This document shows, piece after piece, positions 10,701-18,290 of a stretch of 37,130 bases of DNA. The DNA comes from a virus. The stretch spans positions 1 through 37,130 of IMG/VR virus record IMGVR_UViG_3300033182_000891; one strand, given 5' to 3'. The translations under genes and the position numbers were made by a program. The notes under the pieces are model-generated. The model worked only from the letters and a program-made list of their open reading frames with translations. It was not told the origin of the DNA and ran no database searches. The first letter of the stretch is position 1. Every line of letters starts with the position of its first letter.

Positions 10701-10994
10701 AGTGTAAGGTCTACTTCAAATATTAAAATGTATTATAGATTATCAGGTGGTGAAGAAACAAGAAGAATTGAAGATATTACATTTACACCATTTAATACAG
10801 ACGGCACATCTGATACAACAATCGAACCATCAGTTGGTGATGAAGTATTAGATAATGATTTTAAAGATTATCAATTTAGTGTAAGTGGTGAACATGACTT
10901 TACTTCTTTCCAAATTAAAATTGTATTTACAGGTACTAATTCATCATTACCTGCTAGATTAAAAGATTTAAGGGCTATTGCATTGGCGGTTTAA
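4728..10994 (+). CDS. Giant DUF4815-type virion structural protein
   Basis: 2088 residues. The N-terminus (LTPYYDDF at 9-16, VLFRPSFAVQARELTQSQT at 25-43) matches the start of DUF4815 proteins that follow gp8 in marine T4-like phages. The middle is Thr/Ser/Gly-rich beta sequence with repeated GATSG and GQTSNTSG-type turns (about residues 97-620). A region around 1000-1600 is less repetitive and holds more charged residues. Residues 1891-1950 carry the FTGDGSTTAFTLT...DDFTVSGTTLTL module shared with fibre-like genes in this window. The T4 counterpart by position is gp9/gp10, the fibre-attachment part of the baseplate, so it may be the platform that carries the fibres. That role is inferred. 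The ribosome site is AAGAGGG before the ATG. Confidence 0.75.
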   Translation: MPSPTDFNLTPYYDDFTESKKFHRVLFRPSFAVQARELTQSQTILQNQIERVSDHLFKQGAMIIPGQVGLDIKYYAVKLSAKSLSTLSSYNNVQVTGATSGVVATIINTVATDGTDPDTVYVKYEKTGTNNTTAQFSDGETLNCTVDSAAATLTVDTTAVGSAVSVKQGVYYINGFHVQVTDQTLILDKYTATPSYRVGFSITESFVTPNDDSSLNDNAAGTSNVNAPGAHRFKIELTLAKKTLTSTEDSNFFEVMRVEDGVVTSQVRATEYNILEDTLARRTFDESGDYVLTNPDFDVREHLISGNNRGIYTSGNGGTESKLAVGVSPFKAYVSGYEADVLTTQYVDVDKARDFDTANNNKTRFNLKNFVNVNNVYGSPDIGFVSGDVEAFKTINLYDTATAVRGTEQSTVGTTVPQIGRAKSRGFEYVSGTETNDIYATTGIYRHYIFDVELFTHLHLTTSASFTTGEIVSGATSGATGVVQGITTTSSLTGMTCSVVGAPDGAGVFTKNGHGFADGQQVNVSGGTMQVDSSAYTEGVYTIRNATTNTFELYDGSSPVVVTSFSSSPTFEHTTLVVANVKGTFSAGEVVSGQTSNTSGTIQSNILGRKGVELKDVTAVKQIGMAGSPTYTADTDLTSTYGTNETITGNISVANSDATVFGKGTFFETALKIGDSVTFTNDAGGTVTGIVKYIVSDNELELTANVGASDVTTAGILSTRRAKLQNPENNISIFKLPNDTIKTLKTTNNGGATDTNFNVRRHFTGTLSSNGDVTITAGTNETFAALATDDFTVSIMTTGSGGTGAVGDVLNLEGNNHEGDAIFTRGGSPTGKTLTLDFGANFQGHKVKILATIQRTVAGSKTKTLNSNSTVAVSSQTTIESGVIGLGKADIYKINNVYMAADFSTAATSSDTDITSRFDLDTGQRDNYYDIGRLRLKPGAIRPTGRLLVDFDFFSHGSGDYFDVDSYSGVVTYENIPSYISDTTGVKYELRDVLDFRPRVDDASTIDSGSSDRSYDGTGASTVDVVEFNSDVTTDFEFYLNRIDKIFITRFGSIKVLKGASAINPLVPGNLDGHLHLATLTIPSYTLNTADVIVKKEDNKRFTMRDIGRLEQRIQNVEYYTQLSLLEADAQSLQIQDTDGFDRFKNGFVVDNFSGHNVGDVGNNDYKLSIDRNRGEARTRFNEDVVELEEVDDDLTAIVAADRTAANYQKTGDLITLPYTETSVIEQPFATKTENLNPFLIFNWIGNVELDPPLDEWKETERAPDLLVNLNGGFDQLARELGLNSSATSSIPFGTEWNEWQDQWSGNPRTNTSRQGDMRITTTNVDVVQTRRGVRTDIVPQTVVQSFGDRVLGVNFVPFIRSRTITFTGRGLRPNTQVYPFFDEQAITAYVTPDGGSLGGNLVTDTNGAVTGTFAIPDPTVDANPRWRTGKRVFRLTSSSTNADLNADNDATSAEADYVARGLQETVQETIVSTREARIIRSSVSDSRRINRVANRTVQRIDPPQDRGGGGDPLAQTFVVKEEDGIFITSLDIFFKTKSSTIPVRAEIRNVVNGYPGPVVLPFAQKYLNPSSVNISDDGTTATTFTFDSPVYLQDGVEYCIVLYSDSSDYQVYVARLGDTQIGSDRTVSKQPATGVLFKSANNRTWTAEQMEDLKFNMKKAVFSTTTGTVTLANKTLPSKTLATNGIRTFNGTGLVRVFHKNHGMHSTSDNVTISGIASGTYNGIAHSDINGTFTSISNITLDSYDITTSGTATATGDVGGSSIVATQNRLFDVLQLQIGHVAHPNTSITSTLRTTTGKSVHGSETAFSLQAASDAQAVVLNDNIYFNEPKMIASDINQTNEMSGSKSIVLNMVLSTTNTNLSPVIDLKRVNAFAISNRLNNPTVSSTNTFTGDGSTTAFTLTGTPDSAHIMAVRKDGKKLQPIDDFTVSGTTLTLDSAPASGSKVVAKITNTVDYEDDTAVEGGSTEGVYITKPINLANPSTALDVRIAASVRSTSNIKMYYRLSGGEETRRIEDITFTPFNTDGTSDTTIEPSVGDEVLDNDFKDYQFSVSGEHDFTSFQIKIVFTGTNSSLPARLKDLRAIALAV

Positions 10995-10995
10995 T

Positions 10996-11214
10996 ATGAG
11001 TAGAGTAAAAGTTGAAGGTTATTCAAGTTTAGTTAGAGATACAGACTCTAACGCTATTGTAAATACAAATGTAAGTGAATATCAAATTTATATGCAAAGA
11101 GTAAGAAATAGAAATAAACAAGGTGATGAAATTAGAAGTGCGGTAAAAGAAATAAATACTTTAAAGGCTGAATTAAGAGAAATAAAAAATTTATTAAAGG
11201 AAATTGTAAAATAA
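10996..11214 (+). CDS. Small coiled-coil protein
   Basis: 72 residues starting MSRVKVEGYSSLVRD. I chose the ATG at 10996, one base after the previous stop, because an upstream in-frame ATG at 10978 would overlap the giant protein. Residues about 40-72 (AVKEINTLKAELREIKNLLKE) have heptad-like Leu/Ile spacing typical of a coiled coil. Similar small proteins follow the DUF4815 gene in marine T4-like phages as far as I recall. It could be a trimerisation or assembly factor for the neighbouring fibres, but no function can be assigned. Confidence 0.65.
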   Translation: MSRVKVEGYSSLVRDTDSNAIVNTNVSEYQIYMQRVRNRNKQGDEIRSAVKEINTLKAELREIKNLLKEIVK

Positions 11215-11215
11215 A

Positions 11216-11701
11216 ATGGCAATTAGAAGTGTAGCAACAACAGATACTTTAGAAGGTTTTAGAACAACCTTTAATAGTCTTGGTACGGATGTAGGTGATT
11301 TAGCAAGTCTAGGCACTACTGACCAATCCTCTATTGTTGCGGCTATTAACGAAGTAAATTCAGCAGTTACAACTGCCTTTACTATTAAAGATAGTTCATC
11401 TACTACTCAACAGATTAATTCTGGTGATGTATTAAATTTTGCAGGTTCAACAAATATTACAGCTACAGTATCAGCGACAGATACGATTACATTTGCATTA
11501 GCAAGTTCAATTTCAGGTTTATCAAATATTACATCAAGTAATATTACATTAACAGGTTTGGCGGCTGCCTCTACGGATACAGACGCATTTTTAGTTAGCG
11601 ACAGTAATGTTGTAAAAACAAGAACAGGAGCGCAAGTATTATCAGATATCGGTGGTGCTTCAACTGGATTTGCAATTGCTCAGGCAGTTGCATTAGGTTA
11701 A
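11216..11701 (+). CDS. Fibre-like structural protein with FAIAQAVALG end
   Basis: 161 residues, one base after the previous stop. The N-terminus (TTDTLEGFRTTFNSLGTDVGD, residues 8-28, and SSIVAAINEVN) is a motif seen at the head of many marine phage structural proteins. Residues 55-95 resemble the LTIxDxSST...SGDT beta module of neighbouring genes. The last ten residues, FAIAQAVALG, are identical to the end of the protein at 28471, which sits at the other end of the fibre array. The shared tail suggests a common docking or chaperone signal. Presumed virion protein. Confidence 0.65.
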   Translation: MAIRSVATTDTLEGFRTTFNSLGTDVGDLASLGTTDQSSIVAAINEVNSAVTTAFTIKDSSSTTQQINSGDVLNFAGSTNITATVSATDTITFALASSISGLSNITSSNITLTGLAAASTDTDAFLVSDSNVVKTRTGAQVLSDIGGASTGFAIAQAVALG

Positions 11702-11718
11702 TTTTATAAAAATTATAT

Positions 11719-11738
11719 TATAAATAGTGTTATAAATA
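11719..11738 (+). promoter_or_regulatory. Tandem late promoter words (two TATAAATA)
   Basis: TATAAATA occurs at 11719-11726 and again at 11731-11738, 12 bases apart, before the ATG at 11755. The second leaves 16 bases of leader including AAAGGG. This is the only place in the window where two exact words sit in tandem. Confidence 0.65.
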
Positions 11739-11754
11739 TAGAAAAGGGTAAAAA

Positions 11755-12120
11755 ATGGCAAACGATTTCAAAAGGTTTACATCTGCTAGTTTAGGTACAA
11801 CTGCTGGCGCTTCAGCGACGGCTGTTTATACTGTACCTTCAACAAGTTCTACGGCAATGGAATCAATCGTTATTGGTATCACTTTAGCAAATAAATCAAA
11901 CGCTGGTATAACTGCTAGTGTATTTTTAGATAACTATGATGGTTCAAATGATGTTTATATTGTTAAAGACGCAACAATCCCGGCAGGCTCCTCTCTGGAA
12001 GTAATGTCTGGAAATAAACTTGTTTTACAAGGTGATGGTACTACAAATGACGCATTAAGGATTTCAGCTTCAGCTGCTTCTGCTTTAGACGCAACTGTTT
12101 CAGTCCTAGAAGATGTATAA
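11755..12120 (+). CDS. Small beta-rich virion structural protein
   Basis: 121 residues. The sequence alternates short hydrophobic strands with Ser/Thr/Ala/Gly turns (for example AVYTVPSTSS, ESIVIGITLANKS, ASVFLDNYDG, IPAGSSLEVMSGNKLVLQGDG), a pattern typical of small phage decoration or fibre-adaptor proteins. IPAGSSLEV followed by GDGTTNDALRISASA resembles a known family of small marine phage structural proteins, but I cannot name it. It stands behind a double late promoter and directly before the fibre array, so high late expression is likely. Confidence 0.6.
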   Translation: MANDFKRFTSASLGTTAGASATAVYTVPSTSSTAMESIVIGITLANKSNAGITASVFLDNYDGSNDVYIVKDATIPAGSSLEVMSGNKLVLQGDGTTNDALRISASAASALDATVSVLEDV

Positions 12121-12143
12121 TAAAAAAGGGTAATTAAAAACAA

Positions 12144-12797
12144 ATGGCTTATATCGGAAAAAGACCAAGTGATACATTTAGAAGTATAGCTGCAAAAGAT
12201 ACTTTTACAGGAGATGGTTCAACAACCACTTTTGATATTACAAATGCAGCCGCTTCAGCAAATGACTTAATGGTCTTTGTGGACAATGTTCGACAAGAAC
12301 CAGGTTCAGGTAAGTCATACACTTTAGCAGCTGACGGTTCAGGTTTATTAAAAAGAGTTACTTTTGACGCCGCTCCAGACGCTTCTGCTGAAATTTATGT
12401 TATTAACCCACATTTAGCCCCTGAAGCGGTAGCAAGCGCACAAAATTTAGAAGCAAGAGCATTTACAAATCAATCTGCTGAAACATCTGTAGCAGATGAT
12501 GATTTAGTTATTATTTACGATACATCTGCTGGTGCAATTAGAAAGATGACAAAGGCTAACTTTGCACCTGCTGTTTCATTAACTTATAATACAAGAACAG
12601 CAACAGGCGATGGTTCAACAACAGCATTTACAGTTACAAGTGGTGCGACAAACGATTCAGTAATTGTTACTGAAAACGGAGTTATTCAAGTGGCAACTGC
12701 CGATTATTCTGTATCAGGCACGACTTTAACTTTTACAACTGCTCCGGCAAGTGGCGTAGCAGTAAAAATTTTAGAATTACCGGTATCAAGTAGTTAG
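12144..12797 (+). CDS. Modular fibre-like protein, MAYIG family copy 1
   Basis: 217 residues. It opens MAYIGKRPSD and has two copies of the GDGST beta module, residues 20-88 (FTGDGSTTTFDI...VFVDNVRQEPG) and 151-212 (TGDGSTTAFTV...DYSVSGTTLTFTTAP). Between them is DDDLVIIYDTSAGAIRKM (118-135). The protein at 19067 shares the MAYIG start, one module and the LxIYDTSAG linker, so the two are paralogues bracketing four glycine-rich fibres and a homing endonuclease. Likely a fibre connector or short fibre. The ribosome site (AAAAAGGG) is unusually far from the ATG, about 14 bases. Confidence 0.65.
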   Translation: MAYIGKRPSDTFRSIAAKDTFTGDGSTTTFDITNAAASANDLMVFVDNVRQEPGSGKSYTLAADGSGLLKRVTFDAAPDASAEIYVINPHLAPEAVASAQNLEARAFTNQSAETSVADDDLVIIYDTSAGAIRKMTKANFAPAVSLTYNTRTATGDGSTTAFTVTSGATNDSVIVTENGVIQVATADYSVSGTTLTFTTAPASGVAVKILELPVSSS

Positions 12798-12798
12798 G

Positions 12799-12806
12799 AA
12801 TAAATA
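12799..12806 (+). promoter_or_regulatory. Possible late promoter word (AATAAATA)
   Basis: NATAAATA word only 5 bases before the ATG at 12812. Transcription from here would start at or inside the start codon, so it is doubtful as a promoter for copy B. Confidence 0.25.
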
Positions 12807-12811
12807 GTAGT

Positions 12812-14134
12812 ATGACAACTAAGATTACAGAAAAAAATATTTCAAATATTTCAAACGCAGCTGTTCAATGGCAGTCTGTAATTACTGCTGATGGTTCAAC
12901 AAATACAACAGCTGTTGCAGGTGAGGGTTATTTTATTGACACAACTTCAGCTGCACATACAATTGTTTTACCAACCTCTCCTAATGTAGGCGACACACTT
13001 CAAATTAGAGATTATGCGTCATCATTCGGAACAAATAATGTAACTTTAGATGTTGGTAGTTTAAAATTAGGCGGTGTAGCGGCGAACGGAACAATAGATA
13101 CAAATGACACAATGGCAACTCTTGTTTATTCTGGCACAGACAAAGGTTGGTTGTCAGTTGAAAATGAAGCAAAAGTAAATTTAGTTGCTACTAGTTTTAC
13201 ATCAGCCACAGGTGGTACAGTAACCACATCTGGCAATTACAAAATTCACACCTTTACATCATCAGGATGTTTTGTTGTTTCATCAGTTGGTAATAGTCCA
13301 TTAAATCCTGCAGCCGGTCCAGCAGTTGTTGATTATGTTGTAGTTGCTGGTGGAGGTGGCGGGGGCACAAGTGAACCTGGCGACGGAGGTGCTGGCGGCG
13401 GTGCTGGTGGTTACAGAGAATCACATTCAACTTGTAACTCTGGTCCATACACAGCAAGTCCTTTAGCAACACCAACAGGTATTACGGTTACAGCAACAAC
13501 TTATCCTATTACAGTAGGTTCTGGTGGTTCAGGTATGCAAGGAACAAGAGGTACACAAGCTGCTAACGGTTCTAATTCAGTCTTTTCAACTATCACCTCA
13601 GCAGGTGGTGGTGGTGCAGGAAAAACTAATACTCCTCTTAGTGCTGGTGAAAACGGAGGTTCAGGCGGCGGTGGTGCTGGCGGAGGTCCTGGTATAAAAG
13701 GAAACGGAAATACTCCACCTGTAAGTCCTCCTCAAGGAGCAAATGGTGGTAATAGTTTAACAGTTGATTATGGTCCTACTGGTAACTGGTTTGGTGGCGG
13801 CGGTGGCGGCGCTACAGAAAATGGTGCTGGTGGTAATCCAGCAGGTGGCGGTAACGGTGGAAACGGAGCCACTTCTTCAATAACAGGTTCACCTGTAACA
13901 AGAGCTGGAGGCGGTGGTGCTGACAATGCTCCTGCGAGAAGTCCATCAGGCACAAGAGGTACCGGAGGTTCTGGCGGAGGTGGTCCTTCTAGTGGTTCAG
14001 TAGGTACAAGTTCAGGAACAGCTAACACAGGCGGAGGCGGTGGTGCCGTAGGGCATTTCTCTCATCCTGATACAGGTGCGGCTGGTGGAAATGGCGGCTC
14101 TGGTGTTGTAATAATTAGATACCAATATCAATAA
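12812..14134 (+). CDS. Glycine-rich adhesin-like tail fibre protein, copy B
   Basis: 440 residues, the shortest copy. The N-terminal part is only about 18 residues before VQWQSVITADGST, so nearly all attachment sequence is missing compared with A, F, G and H. The beta domain ends near residue 88. SATGGTVTTSGNYKIHTF (131-148) and SSGCFVVS (150-157) follow. The glycine region starts at VDYVVVAGGGG (173); NTPPVSP is at 300-306. It ends GGSGVVIIRYQYQ, the only copy with Q in place of K. A 48-base tract (13202-13249) is identical to 33734-33781 in copy H. It lies at the head of a run of four such genes. Confidence 0.75.
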   Translation: MTTKITEKNISNISNAAVQWQSVITADGSTNTTAVAGEGYFIDTTSAAHTIVLPTSPNVGDTLQIRDYASSFGTNNVTLDVGSLKLGGVAANGTIDTNDTMATLVYSGTDKGWLSVENEAKVNLVATSFTSATGGTVTTSGNYKIHTFTSSGCFVVSSVGNSPLNPAAGPAVVDYVVVAGGGGGGTSEPGDGGAGGGAGGYRESHSTCNSGPYTASPLATPTGITVTATTYPITVGSGGSGMQGTRGTQAANGSNSVFSTITSAGGGGAGKTNTPLSAGENGGSGGGGAGGGPGIKGNGNTPPVSPPQGANGGNSLTVDYGPTGNWFGGGGGGATENGAGGNPAGGGNGGNGATSSITGSPVTRAGGGGADNAPARSPSGTRGTGGSGGGGPSSGSVGTSSGTANTGGGGGAVGHFSHPDTGAAGGNGGSGVVIIRYQYQ

Positions 14135-14162
14135 TGGAAAGTATTATATATAGAGAAACAAA

Positions 14163-15497
14163 ATGAGTAAAGTAGAAGTAGATACAATAGACACAACGAG
14201 TTCTGGTTCAGGCACACTTACTATTGGTAGTTCAAATAGTACAACTATTACAACTACTAAAACGGTAACTGGTAATTTTAAAGATATTCAATGGCAAAGT
14301 GTGGTAACAGCAGACGGCTCTACTTCAACTACGGCCGAAGCTGGAAAAGGTTATATAATTAACACAAGCTCTGCTACTCATACAATTAATTTACCAGCAA
14401 GTCCTAGTGCTGGTGACCAAGTTGCCATTATTCAATCAGGTTCAAACGCAGTTACAGTAGGTAGAAATTCAAGCAATATTCAATCAGGCACAAATAATAT
14501 TGAAATGACTGAAAATGCAGCTGTTCAATTAGTTTATTCATCCGAATCATCAATTGGTTGGGTGAAAGTAAACAATGATGTACCTGATTCATTTATTTCT
14601 GCTACAGGTGGTACAGAAACAACTTCAGGTAATTACAAAATTCATACATTTACATCTACAGGATGTTTTACTGTAGCTTCATTATCAAATAATTCCGATA
14701 ACAATTCAGTTTCTTATGTTGTCGTTGCCGGTGGCGGTGGCGGTGGTACTGTAAGAGGTGGTGGCGGAGGTGCCGGCGGTTTTAGAGAAAGTAAAGTATC
14801 ATCAGATACCTATACTGCTTCACCTATAACAGCCACAGGCGGCCTTACAGTAACAGCTCAAACATATCCTATTACAGTAGGTTCAGGCGGTACAGGTAAT
14901 AGTTCACCTAGTAATATTCCTTCAACTCAAGGAACATCAGGTTCAAATTCAGTTTTTAGTACAATCACATCTGCTGGCGGCGGATTTGGTGGTAATAATA
15001 CACCTACCAGTCAAATGGATGGCGGTGCCGGCGGTTCAGGTGGCGGTGCAGGTGGTCAATCTGGAGCGTGTGGTGGTGCAGGTAATACTCCACCAGTAAG
15101 TCCAGCTCAAGGTTATGCCGGTGGTAATGACACAAGACCTGGAGCAATACCAGGTGAAGGTGGTGGTGGTGGCGGTGGCGCTACATCAGCAGGATGCAAT
15201 AGTGCGAACAAACACGCAGGTGATGGTGGCTCAGTAGCGTCTTCATCAATAACAGGTTCATCCGTAGGTTACTCTGGTGGCGGTGGCGGAGGTACAACAG
15301 ATTGTAGTTCAACCACATATATCGGTTATGGAGCTTCTGGCGCAGGTAACGGTGGTTACAATGGTGCTCAAGCAGGCGGTAATGCTTGTGCAAATAAAGG
15401 CGGCGGCGGAGGTGGTTCAGGCCAACAAGGTACAGGTTCACATACTGGCGGTAACGGTGGCTCAGGCGTTGTAATAATTAGGTACAAATATCAGTAA
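14163..15497 (+). CDS. Glycine-rich adhesin-like tail fibre protein, copy C
   Basis: 444 residues. The N-terminus (MSKVEVDTIDTTSSGSGTL) is of the short KVxxI type also seen in copies D and E, followed by FKDIQWQSVVTADGST. The beta domain is shorter than in others: the DYAGTFGTNN segment is replaced by QSGSNA, then VGRNSSNI. ISATGGTETTSGNYKIHTF and STGCFTVAS precede the glycine region, which starts at VSYVVVAGGGG (183). NTPPVSP is at 308-314 and the end is GGSGVVIIRYKYQ. Cysteines at 303, 345, 381 and 409 may pair in the trimer. No clear promoter word lies in the 28-base gap upstream, so it is probably read through from earlier genes. Confidence 0.75.
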   Translation: MSKVEVDTIDTTSSGSGTLTIGSSNSTTITTTKTVTGNFKDIQWQSVVTADGSTSTTAEAGKGYIINTSSATHTINLPASPSAGDQVAIIQSGSNAVTVGRNSSNIQSGTNNIEMTENAAVQLVYSSESSIGWVKVNNDVPDSFISATGGTETTSGNYKIHTFTSTGCFTVASLSNNSDNNSVSYVVVAGGGGGGTVRGGGGGAGGFRESKVSSDTYTASPITATGGLTVTAQTYPITVGSGGTGNSSPSNIPSTQGTSGSNSVFSTITSAGGGFGGNNTPTSQMDGGAGGSGGGAGGQSGACGGAGNTPPVSPAQGYAGGNDTRPGAIPGEGGGGGGGATSAGCNSANKHAGDGGSVASSSITGSSVGYSGGGGGGTTDCSSTTYIGYGASGAGNGGYNGAQAGGNACANKGGGGGGSGQQGTGSHTGGNGGSGVVIIRYKYQ

Positions 15498-15503
15498 TAA
15501 ATA
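15496..15503 (+). promoter_or_regulatory. Possible late promoter word (AATAAATA)
   Basis: NATAAATA word overlapping the stop of copy C, 14 bases before the ATG of copy D. The leader would be short but still contains GTTAGAG. Confidence 0.4.
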
Positions 15504-15517
15504 GTTAGAGATAAAAA

Positions 15518-16882
15518 ATGGCAAGCGAAATAAAAGTAAACACAATTAAAAAATCAAGTGGTTCATCAATTACAGTTGGTGAGTCAGGCGATACTATTAC
15601 AGTAACTAGTGGTGCAACTCTTTCAGTACCAAGTGGTGCAACTATTACAAATGCTGGTACAGCAACAGGTTTTAAAGATATAGATTGGCAATCAGTTAAG
15701 ACTGCTGATTTTACAGCAGTTGCAGGTGAAGGTTATTTTGTAAATACTACTTCAGGTACTATTACAATTACATTACCAGCAAGTCCAAGTTTAGGTGATA
15801 CTATTATAATTGTTGATTACGCTACAACATTTAATACAAACAATGTAACTCTTAATCCTAATGGAAATAAAATCGAGGCCGCAACAACTAATGGTACATT
15901 AGAAACAAATGACCAAACACATACTTTAGTTTATACAGACTCAACACAAGGTTGGAAAATTATCAACCAAGACACTACTTCAGCCATACAACCAGCATTT
16001 ATTTCAGCTACAGGTGGTACTGCTACTACCACAGGTAATTTTAAAATTCATACATTTACATCTTCAGGATGTTTTGTAGTATCTCAAGCTGCTTCTTTAT
16101 CTGATAATAACAAAGTTTCATATCTAGTCGTTGCTGGTGGCGGTGGCGGCGGAGGAAATGATGGCGGCGGTGGCGGCGCAGGCGGATTTAGAGAAACTAA
16201 ATCACCAACAGCTGGTACATATACAGCAAGCCCATTAGCCACAACAACAGGTTTAACAGTTTCAGCACAGACTTATCCAATTACAGTAGGTGCCGGCGGT
16301 ACAGCTGGTACACCTGGTGTAAACGGCGGAACAGGCGGCAATTCAATCTTTAGTACAATTACATCTGCTGGCGGCGCAGGCGGAAAATCAGAAAGTGGAA
16401 CACCAAATAATGGACTTAGTGGAGGTTCTGGTAGTGGTGCAGGTGCTGGCGGAGGTAGTACAGGTACAGGTGGAGCAGGAAATACTCCACCAGTTTCTCC
16501 ATCACAAGGTAGTAACGGCGGTAATTCTTATAATCCAGCGGGTGCAGGTTCAACACCACCATGCAGACACGGTGGCGGTGGCGGAGGTGCTACAGCTGTA
16601 GGCGGTAATGCTAGTGGAAGTTCAGGTGGTAACGGAGGCGCAGGTGCTACAACAGAAATTTCTAATTCACCTCTTGCTTATTCAGGAGGCGGTGGCGGCG
16701 GTGGTCGTTCATCAGGAGGAAGTTCAGGTTCAAGTTTAGGCGGCGGTGGTGCTGACCCTAGTTCAGCTGCCGGCGACGGTACAGCAAATCGAGGTGCTGG
16801 TGGCGGAGGCGCAGGCGAAGGCGCTCCAGGTAGAGGTGCTGGCGGCTCAGGCGTTGTTATAATTAGATATAAATATCAATAA
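15518..16882 (+). CDS. Glycine-rich adhesin-like tail fibre protein, copy D
   Basis: 454 residues. The N-terminus MASEIKVNTIKKSSGSSITV is of the short type, with a pattern also seen in E (TVGESGDTITV / TLGNSGDTLTV). FKDIDWQSVKTADFTAVAGEGY shows the alternative ADFTAVAG form of the beta domain that copy F also has, instead of ADGSTxTT. ISATGGTATTTGNFKIHTF and SSGCFVVS follow. The glycine region starts at VSYLVVAGGGG (200), with NTPPVSP at 322-328; here VSP uses a different serine codon (tct) from the other copies. The end is GGSGVVIIRYKYQ. Receptor-binding role inferred from the family. Confidence 0.75.
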   Translation: MASEIKVNTIKKSSGSSITVGESGDTITVTSGATLSVPSGATITNAGTATGFKDIDWQSVKTADFTAVAGEGYFVNTTSGTITITLPASPSLGDTIIIVDYATTFNTNNVTLNPNGNKIEAATTNGTLETNDQTHTLVYTDSTQGWKIINQDTTSAIQPAFISATGGTATTTGNFKIHTFTSSGCFVVSQAASLSDNNKVSYLVVAGGGGGGGNDGGGGGAGGFRETKSPTAGTYTASPLATTTGLTVSAQTYPITVGAGGTAGTPGVNGGTGGNSIFSTITSAGGAGGKSESGTPNNGLSGGSGSGAGAGGGSTGTGGAGNTPPVSPSQGSNGGNSYNPAGAGSTPPCRHGGGGGGATAVGGNASGSSGGNGGAGATTEISNSPLAYSGGGGGGGRSSGGSSGSSLGGGGADPSSAAGDGTANRGAGGGGAGEGAPGRGAGGSGVVIIRYKYQ

Positions 16883-16891
16883 GGTAAATAA

Positions 16892-18289
16892 ATGAGTGAA
16901 GTAAAAGTAAACAAAGTAAGTTCCAGAACAGGTAACGCAGTTACACTAGGTAACTCAGGCGATACTTTAACTGTGCCTAGTGGTGTTACAATCACATCAG
17001 CAGGAACAGTTTCAGGTGGTTTTAAAGATATTCAATGGCAATCGGTGATTACGGCCGATGGCTCTACTTCAACTACTGCTGAGGCAGGAAAAGGTTACTT
17101 TATAGATTGTACCTCAGGAGCTCATACAATTAATTTACCAGCAAGTCCAAGCATAGGTGATACGGTTGCTATTGCCGATTATGCAGGCACTTTTGGTACT
17201 AATAATGTTACAGTTGGCCGTAATGGTTCAAAGATTCAAGGTGTTGCCACAAACGCAACAATTAGTACAAATCAAAGAGCAACAACATTTGTTTATATAG
17301 ATTCAACAAAAGGTTGGATTCCTGTAAATGATAATACAGCAGCGAATTATGGTGCTCAATATATAACTGCTACAGGTGGTACAGCAACTACATCTGGCAA
17401 TTACAAAATTCATACATTTAATTCATCAGGATGTTTTGTTGTATCATGTGCTGGTAATCCTGCTGGTTCTACAAAAATTGACTATCTAGTTGTAGCTGGC
17501 GGCGGTGGCGGCGGCGGAGGTCCTAGTGGAGACGGCGGCGGCGGTGGCGGCGGCGGAGGTTATAGAGAATCTGCCGGTACAGACACAGGTAGTTATACAG
17601 TAAGTCCTCTAGGTTCAGGCGTGTCATCTGTAACAGCTTCTGCTACAACTTATCCTATCACAGTAGGCGCTGGTGGTTCAGGTGGCTCAGGTTCACCAGG
17701 TGTTCCAGGAGGACACGGTGGTTGTGGTTCTAATTCAGTATTTTCAACAATAACATCTGCTGGTGGTGGCGGAGGTGGTTATGGAGGTAGTCCAGAATCC
17801 ACAGGCGGTTCACACCCAGGAAGAAATGGTGGCTCTGGTGGCGGCGGTGCCGCTGGAGGTACAGGTCCTCATCCAGGAGGAACAGGCAATACTCCACCCG
17901 TAAGTCCTTCACAAGGAACTAACGGTGGTGGTGGCGGCCAGCCAGCTTCTCCAGACCAATCTGGAGGAGGCGGAGGCGGAGCTACAGCTGCAGGTTCTCA
18001 TGCTAGTGGAACAAATGGTGGTGCCGGAGGTAATGGTGCTACATCTTGTATTACAGGTTCTCCTGTAGGTAGAGCAGGTGGCGCTCCAGGAATGACATCA
18101 GCTACCGGGACAGCTGTACCAGGAGGTTCTTTTGGTGCTGGTGGTGGCGGTAAAAATGGAGGTCCAATAGCCGGTGCAGGAACAGCTAACACAGGTGGCG
18201 GCGGCGGAGGAGCAGGTAATAGTGGCTCTCCTACTGCTGGAGGTGCTGGCGGTTCAGGTGTTGTAATTTTAAGATATAAATATCAATAA
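16892..18289 (+). CDS. Glycine-rich adhesin-like tail fibre protein, copy E
   Basis: 465 residues. The short N-terminus (MSEVKVNKVSSRTGNAVTL) matches the C/D type. The beta domain opens GFKDIQWQSVITADGST (43-59) and includes a cysteine in IDCTSGAHTINLPASPS. SGNYKIHTF and SSGCFVVSCAG follow. The glycine region begins at IDYLVVAGGGG (197) and contains the densest glycine tracts in the window (17501-17560 in DNA). NTPPVSP is at 333-339. It ends GGSGVVILRYKYQ. The start has AAGG seven bases upstream. A GIY-YIG homing endonuclease begins one base after the stop. Confidence 0.75.
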   Translation: MSEVKVNKVSSRTGNAVTLGNSGDTLTVPSGVTITSAGTVSGGFKDIQWQSVITADGSTSTTAEAGKGYFIDCTSGAHTINLPASPSIGDTVAIADYAGTFGTNNVTVGRNGSKIQGVATNATISTNQRATTFVYIDSTKGWIPVNDNTAANYGAQYITATGGTATTSGNYKIHTFNSSGCFVVSCAGNPAGSTKIDYLVVAGGGGGGGGPSGDGGGGGGGGGYRESAGTDTGSYTVSPLGSGVSSVTASATTYPITVGAGGSGGSGSPGVPGGHGGCGSNSVFSTITSAGGGGGGYGGSPESTGGSHPGRNGGSGGGGAAGGTGPHPGGTGNTPPVSPSQGTNGGGGGQPASPDQSGGGGGGATAAGSHASGTNGGAGGNGATSCITGSPVGRAGGAPGMTSATGTAVPGGSFGAGGGGKNGGPIAGAGTANTGGGGGGAGNSGSPTAGGAGGSGVVILRYKYQ

Positions 18290-18290
18290 A

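Noticed and set aside
10978-11214. Start of the small coiled-coil gene at 10978
   Set aside because: It would overlap the end of the giant protein and add residues unlike the family start; ATG at 10996 gives the expected MSRVKV beginning.
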